64,000 nt of DNA from Burkholderia sp. GAS332 (lineage in GTDB: Bacteria; Pseudomonadota; Gammaproteobacteria; Burkholderiales; Burkholderiaceae). The stretch spans positions 2,666,001-2,730,000 of the forward strand of contig FSRV01000002.1 of NCBI GenBank assembly GCA_900142905.1. Reading direction: 5' to 3'. Below, piece after piece: positions 60,314 through 64,000 of this stretch (its first letter is position 1; the number at the start of each line of letters is the position of its first letter). Below the pieces are notes generated by a model, which worked only from the letters and a program-made list of their open reading frames with translations, did not search any database and was not told the DNA's origin. The translations under genes were made by a program, and so were the position numbers.

Positions 60314-60907
60314 ATGACGGCAGGAGCCCGACCCCGGCGGGGAGCCCCGCCAAAGGGCGAAGTGAGCGCGCGCGAGCGTATCCTCGCGACGGCAAGCGAC
60401 CTGTTCTACCGCGAGGGCATCCGTGCCATCGGCGTCGACACGGTCGTCGAGCGATCCGGGGTGTCGAAGACGAGCCTCTATCGCGTATTCGACTCCAAGG
60501 ACGCTTTGATCTCTGCTTTCGCTGCCGAGAAAGATCGGTTGTTCTGGGCGTGGTGGGATGGCGTTGAAGAGAAGCACGCTGAGGACCCGCGCGCTTTGCT
60601 GGACGCGCTGCTATCCGGAATCGCGAAACGGATTGCGCACCCCGCCTTTCGTGGTTGCCCGTTTCTTAACCTGGTCGCAGAGTTTCCCGACGACAACCAT
60701 CCTGGCCGCGTGATCGCCCGGGACAACAAGGAGGAAATGCAGGCGCGGCTCGCAACGATCGTTACCAAGCTGGGCGTCGGCAATCCCAAACGTACCGCGT
60801 CCCAGATAGCACTGCTCATCAACGGCGCGTACGTCACCGGTTTGATAGCGGAATCGGGTGATCTGAAGGGCGACCTCATTGAGGCCGCCACGAAGTTGTT
60901 GGCCTAG
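60314..60907 (+). CDS. TetR family regulator
   Basis: The 197-aa protein has the TetR helix-turn-helix (VDTVVERSGVSKTSLYRVFDSKDALISAF) and a compact ligand domain with RGCPFLNLVAEFPD. ATG 60314 follows AAGGAG. Paired operators occur upstream of its own gene and upstream of the MaoC gene, so it likely represses itself, the truncated dehydrogenase and the MaoC-like gene. Confidence 0.91.
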   Translation: MTAGARPRRGAPPKGEVSARERILATASDLFYREGIRAIGVDTVVERSGVSKTSLYRVFDSKDALISAFAAEKDRLFWAWWDGVEEKHAEDPRALLDALLSGIAKRIAHPAFRGCPFLNLVAEFPDDNHPGRVIARDNKEEMQARLATIVTKLGVGNPKRTASQIALLINGAYVTGLIAESGDLKGDLIEAATKLLA

Positions 60908-60949
60908 TCGAACGCGATCATTCTTCTCCGGCAACCCCGCTTTGCGGTG

Positions 60950-61417
60950 TCAACACGAATGTTGTTTACGGCACGGCACGACCATGTTCACGACATGCAC
61001 CAGCACAGCCTCATCATCCTGGTTCAGCGTAGTCGTCCGGAGCTTGATCAGGCCCTGCTCCGGACGCGACTTTGACGGTCGCACCTCGATCACCTCGCAC
61101 TCGACGCGCAACTCATCACCGGGGCGCACTGGCCGGGGCCAGCGGCACTCGTCGAGCCCAGCGCCGACGAAGCCGCCAGCAGGCTTGAGTTCGGTCTCAA
61201 CCATCAAGCGCATCGTCACGGCAGCGGTGTGCCAGCCGCTGGCGGCGAGTCCACCGAAAATCGAGCGGCGCGCCGCTGCCTCATCGAGGTGGAAGGGCTG
61301 TGGATCGAACTCGGCAGCGAACGCAAGGACCCGCTCCTTGTCGATACGCAACCGTCCAGAACCGAACCTCTGCCCCACTGCAAAGTCCTCTAAATAGCGC
61401 TCGTTCAACTGATTCAT
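60950..61417 (-). CDS. MaoC family dehydratase-like protein
   Basis: The 155-aa hot-dog-fold protein has the MaoC hydratase signature FDPQPFHLDEAAARRSIFGGLAASGWHT with the Asp-His pair. It would hydrate enoyl-CoA or a related thioester. It ends 42 bp after the TetR stop (convergent) and its promoter region contains the second pair of TetR operators (61474-61521), tying it to the regulator. Confidence 0.88.
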   Translation of the reverse strand: MNQLNERYLEDFAVGQRFGSGRLRIDKERVLAFAAEFDPQPFHLDEAAARRSIFGGLAASGWHTAAVTMRLMVETELKPAGGFVGAGLDECRWPRPVRPGDELRVECEVIEVRPSKSRPEQGLIKLRTTTLNQDDEAVLVHVVNMVVPCRKQHSC

Positions 61418-61473
61418 GAATCGACTCCAGGTTTAGGTGACGGCTTCGAGCGGAAGTGTGGATACCCCAATAA

Positions 61474-61521
61474 AGTTACTGACCTGTACGTACCATCAAT
61501 ACTAAGAACAGGTCTGTTACT
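61474..61521. promoter_or_regulatory. Second pair of inverted TetR operator sites, MaoC promoter
   Basis: AGTTACTGACCTGTACG (61474-61490) matches 15 of 17 bases of 60227-60243. AGAACAGGTCTGTTACT (61505-61521) is the inverted copy. The centres are 31 bp apart, the same as in the first pair. They lie 57-104 bp upstream of the MaoC start. Confidence 0.7.
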
Positions 61522-61572
61522 TTGTCAAGGGAGAAATCGGAACGGGAGGCGCTTACGGATAGGAAGGCAGGA

Positions 61573-62472
61573 TTACGACAGTCGCTTCGCAACACCTGCG
61601 ATTAGCTCGTCCACTCTCGAGAGGAACAGCTTCAGAATCGGCGAGGTATTGGCCCGCCTGTAACCGATAACCAAGTCGATCGTCGGCGCCTCGCCTTCGA
61701 GCGGACGGCTAACGACCGACCAAGGCATCAGGTTTTCGACATAGGCCGGAATCAGCGTCACGCCTCGCGTCGACGCAACGAGTGACATGACCACCGCGGG
61801 GTTGTCTACACTCTGCGCCGACGTGATATGGACTCCCGATCGATCCAGGTAATCGTCGATCACGGCGCGCAGCACCTTGGCCTTGTTACCCATCGCGATG
61901 AAAGGCTCGCCAACGAGTTCTTGTGGACGGATGGCAACGCGGGATGTCAGCGCATGGTCACTCGGCATGAGCACCACGAGCGGTTCCCGTCCCACGACCT
62001 GGTAGGCGAGATTGAAGTCTGGTTCGGCACGCAGGAACGCCAGATCCAGCTTGCCGCGCGCGAGTCCTTCGGCGAGATCCGGCGAATAGTCGCTGGAGAC
62101 GATGACGTCGATGTTCGGTAACTCGCCGCGCAGAATGCGCATGGCCTCAGGCAGCCAGGTCATTTCCTGCCCAGTGAGGAAACCGAGAGAGAAGCGCTGC
62201 TTCGCAGGTTGCGCAGCCCTTCGGGCAGCTTCGACTGCCGCTTCCACCTGGGTCAGCGCCAGTCGGGCGTGATCGATGAATGCCTTGCCTGCCGGGGTCA
62301 GTTCCACGCCGCGTGCGCTGCGGTTCAGCAACTCGACCCCAACCTGGTCCTCCAGATCCCGAATCTGCCGACTCAGTGACGGCTGCGAAGTGTGCAGGCG
62401 CCGTTCGGCTGCCTCGGTCAGGCTGCCCGTCTCGGCGACAGCGATGAAATACCGAAGATGTCGCAGTTCCAT
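61573..62472 (-). CDS. LysR family transcriptional regulator
   Basis: The 299-aa protein has the LysR winged helix (LRYFIAVAETGSLTEAAERRLHTSQPSLSRQIRDLE) and a substrate-binding domain with VVGREPLVVLMPSDHAL and VASTRGVTLIPAYVENLM. ATG 62472 has GGGATC nearby; ATG 62484 is an alternative. It is divergent from the SDR at 62650, the presumed target. Confidence 0.9.
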   Translation of the reverse strand: MELRHLRYFIAVAETGSLTEAAERRLHTSQPSLSRQIRDLEDQVGVELLNRSARGVELTPAGKAFIDHARLALTQVEAAVEAARRAAQPAKQRFSLGFLTGQEMTWLPEAMRILRGELPNIDVIVSSDYSPDLAEGLARGKLDLAFLRAEPDFNLAYQVVGREPLVVLMPSDHALTSRVAIRPQELVGEPFIAMGNKAKVLRAVIDDYLDRSGVHITSAQSVDNPAVVMSLVASTRGVTLIPAYVENLMPWSVVSRPLEGEAPTIDLVIGYRRANTSPILKLFLSRVDELIAGVAKRLS

Positions 62473-62649
62473 TGCGGATCCCATGCCTGTGAAGTATGCC
62501 TACCCACCTACAAAGTCTTTTTCAATCTTGCCACAAGTCTCTAGATTCTTTCCCATGGACGTGTCATGGAGCGGGCTCCCAGCGCTCAAGCCGGTATCGC
62601 CGCTCAGTGACCACGTGTACCCCAAGTCATACCTTTAAGGACATGAATC

Positions 62650-63396
62650 ATGAGCAACCCCGTCATTCTCATCACCGGCGCCTTGACCGGCATCGGTCGC
62701 GCCACCGCCTTGGCCTTTGCCCGGAACGGTGCCCGCCTGGTCGTTTCCGGGCGCCGTCAGGCCGAGGGCAAGGCACTCGAAGCCGAACTCCGGCAGCTCG
62801 GCGCCGAAGTCGCATTCATCCAGGCCGACGTCCGTCACGACAATGAAGTCCGCGACCTGGTCGACCAGACCGTAGCCCGTTTCGGCCGTCTCGATGCGGC
62901 CGTCAACAATGCCGGCACCGAGGGACAGCCGGGACCGGTCGTCAACCAGACCGCCGAGAGCTACGCCGCGACCTTCGATACCAACGTGCTGGGCACCTTG
63001 CTGAGCCTGAAGCATGAGTTGCGCGTGATGACCGCCCAGAAAAGCGGCAGCATCATCAACATCTCATCGACCTACGGCCACGAAGGGGCGGCCTACGCCT
63101 CCGTCTACGCCGGCAGCAAGCACGCGGTCGAGGGCCTCACCAAGTCTGCCGCGCTGGAAGTCGCCGCCACCGGCGTGCGCGTCAACGCCGTTGCCCCGGG
63201 GCCGACCGATACCGGCATGCTCGACCGCTTCACCGGCACAGCGGAGCGCAAGGCCGCACTGGCCTCCTCTGTTCCGCTGGGGCGAATCGGTAAGCCGGAT
63301 GAGATTGCCAGCGCCGTGCTTTACCTCGCGTCCGATGGCGCGGCCTTCGTGACCGGCCAGGTGATCAGCGTCGATGGCGGTAAGACCGCGGGCTGA
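62650..63396 (+). CDS. Short-chain dehydrogenase/reductase
   Basis: The 248-aa SDR has TGALTGIG at the cofactor site, NNAG in AVNNAGTEG, active-site Ser in [10 protein letters not shown] and Tyr-Lys in YAGSK. The C-terminal [20 protein letters not shown] is typical of glucose-dehydrogenase-like SDRs. GRRQ after the second strand suggests NADP use. An AAGGA SD precedes the ATG. It is followed 31 bp later by another SDR. Confidence 0.9.
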   Translation: MSNPVILITGALTGIGRATALAFARNGARLVVSGRRQAEGKALEAELRQLGAEVAFIQADVRHDNEVRDLVDQTVARFGRLDAAVNNAGTEGQPGPVVNQTAESYAATFDTNVLGTLLSLKHELRVMTAQKSGSIINISSTYGHEGAAYASVYAGSKHAVEGLTKSAALEVAATGVRVNAVAPGPTDTGMLDRFTGTAERKAALASSVPLGRIGKPDEIASAVLYLASDGAAFVTGQVISVDGGKTAG

Positions 63397-63427
63397 TGCC
63401 CAACCCACAGCGATCAGGAGAACGATC

Positions 63428-64000
63428 ATGAGCCCCCTCGCCGGAAAAACCGCGCTCGTCACGGGCGCCTCACGCGGCATCGGCCGCGCCAGTGCGCTCG
63501 CCCTCGCGAAAGCAGGCGCACAGGTGCTGGTTCACTACAGCAGCGGAGAAAAAGAAGCGGATGCTGTCGTGGCGGAAATTCGTGCGGCGGGCGGCAACGC
63601 CCAGAAAGTCGCTGCGAATCTGCGCAATGCTGACGGCCCGCATACGCTTGCCAAGCACGTTCGCGCTGTGGTTGGCCACCGCCTGGATATTCTGGTGGCG
63701 AACGCCGGCATTTCAAAGGCGGCAAGCATCGAAGAAACGACCGTCGAAGATTTCGACGACCTGTTCGCCGTGAATGTGCGTGCGCCCTATTTCCTCGTGC
63801 AGCAATTACTGCCGGTGATGTGCAAAGGCAGCAGCATTGTCCTGCTCTCGTCCCTCGCGGCGCACGCAGCGGTCGGCAAGTTGCCCGCCTACGCGGCGAC
63901 CAAGGGGGCGGTCGATACACTCGTCAAGCATTTCGCTTCGGCACTGGGGGAACGCGAGATTCGCGTGAATGCCGTCGCGCCCGGCGTCGTCGAAACCGAC
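63428..64000 (+). CDS. Short-chain dehydrogenase, 3' end beyond window
   Basis: A frame opens at ATG 63428 after CAGGAGAA and stays open to the right edge (191 codons). It shows TGASRGIG near residues 13-20, NAG in VANAGISK, Ser in LLSSLAAHAA and Tyr-Lys in YAATK, as in 3-oxoacyl-ACP reductase-like SDRs. The remaining C-terminal residues lie outside. The tandem with the preceding SDR suggests a joint transcript. Confidence 0.88.
   Translation, partial: MSPLAGKTALVTGASRGIGRASALALAKAGAQVLVHYSSGEKEADAVVAEIRAAGGNAQKVAANLRNADGPHTLAKHVRAVVGHRLDILVANAGISKAASIEETTVEDFDDLFAVNVRAPYFLVQQLLPVMCKGSSIVLLSSLAAHAAVGKLPAYAATKGAVDTLVKHFASALGEREIRVNAVAPGVVETD

Noticed and set aside
1..64000. CRISPR arrays, insertion sequences, tRNA/rRNA genes, integrases
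   Set aside because: No regularly spaced repeats, transposase-like proteins, long terminal inverted repeats or tRNA cloverleaf were recognised on reading.

Overview
The window is gene-dense, high-GC DNA from a Gram-negative bacterium with signal peptides, lipoproteins, an outer-membrane porin, tripartite efflux systems and many TetR/LysR regulators. The gene families (OmpC-type 4 porin, tannase/LigJ/LigK, YtcA-HlyD-FUSC-OMF pump, MHYT-GGDEF-EAL) suggest Burkholderiaceae, most likely Paraburkholderia or Caballeronia; this is inference, as there is no rRNA or other marker. I see no tRNA, rRNA, insertion sequence, CRISPR array or phage gene. It reads as accessory catabolic, transport and regulatory chromosome or second-replicon DNA.

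1-6.1 kb (all minus): a tannin/gallate or protocatechuate catabolic block. It has a porin, an aromatic-acid MFS carrier, LigJ-type 4-oxalomesaconate hydratase, LigK-type CHA aldolase, a ModA-like protein without signal peptide, and a tannase/feruloyl esterase lipoprotein that runs off the left edge. The ring-cleavage dioxygenase is not in view. A near-identical palindrome lies just upstream of both the porin and the tannase.

6.6-20.4 kb: two divergent modules. Leftward is a MoxR ATPase, DUF58, DUF4381, VWA, VWA-TPR, BatD operon. Rightward is a formylglycine-generating enzyme with both catalytic cysteines, a HAD phosphatase lipoprotein, an exported arylsulfatase with a C-T-A-G-R activation site, and a fused membrane/spermidine-synthase-like protein ending in a clear terminator. 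The FGE should mature the sulfatase. A link to the MoxR/VWA chaperone-like system is the main hypothesis of the window.

20.5-38.7 kb: TetR plus EamA exporter; a YtcA/HlyD/FUSC/OMF efflux operon; LysR; a GlcG/HbpS-like protein; a sensor-like membrane protein without output domain; an MHYT-GGDEF-EAL protein; an orphan binding protein; and a TetR-controlled EmrA/EmrB/NodT-type efflux operon.

38.7-46.6 kb: ROK kinase plus amino-acid permease, divergent from a ROK regulator; an LldD-like FMN oxidase; an FmdB zinc ribbon; an adenosine-specific kinase next to an Ap4A phosphorylase-like protein; a small membrane protein; DUF1428.

46.8-64 kb: an operon of M24 peptidase, an epoxide-hydrolase/SDR fusion and a diiron-like hydrolase; several TetR-SDR and TetR-glycosyltransferase units; a K+ channel; a Crp/Fnr regulator; a class II aldolase plus ketopantoate-reductase-like pair; a less GC-rich patch (57.7-59.6 kb) with a hydrolase, a 55-aa membrane protein and a methyltransferase; a TetR system whose paired operators occur at two promoters 1.2 kb apart, next to a truncated alcohol dehydrogenase; MaoC; LysR; and two SDRs, the last cut by the right edge.
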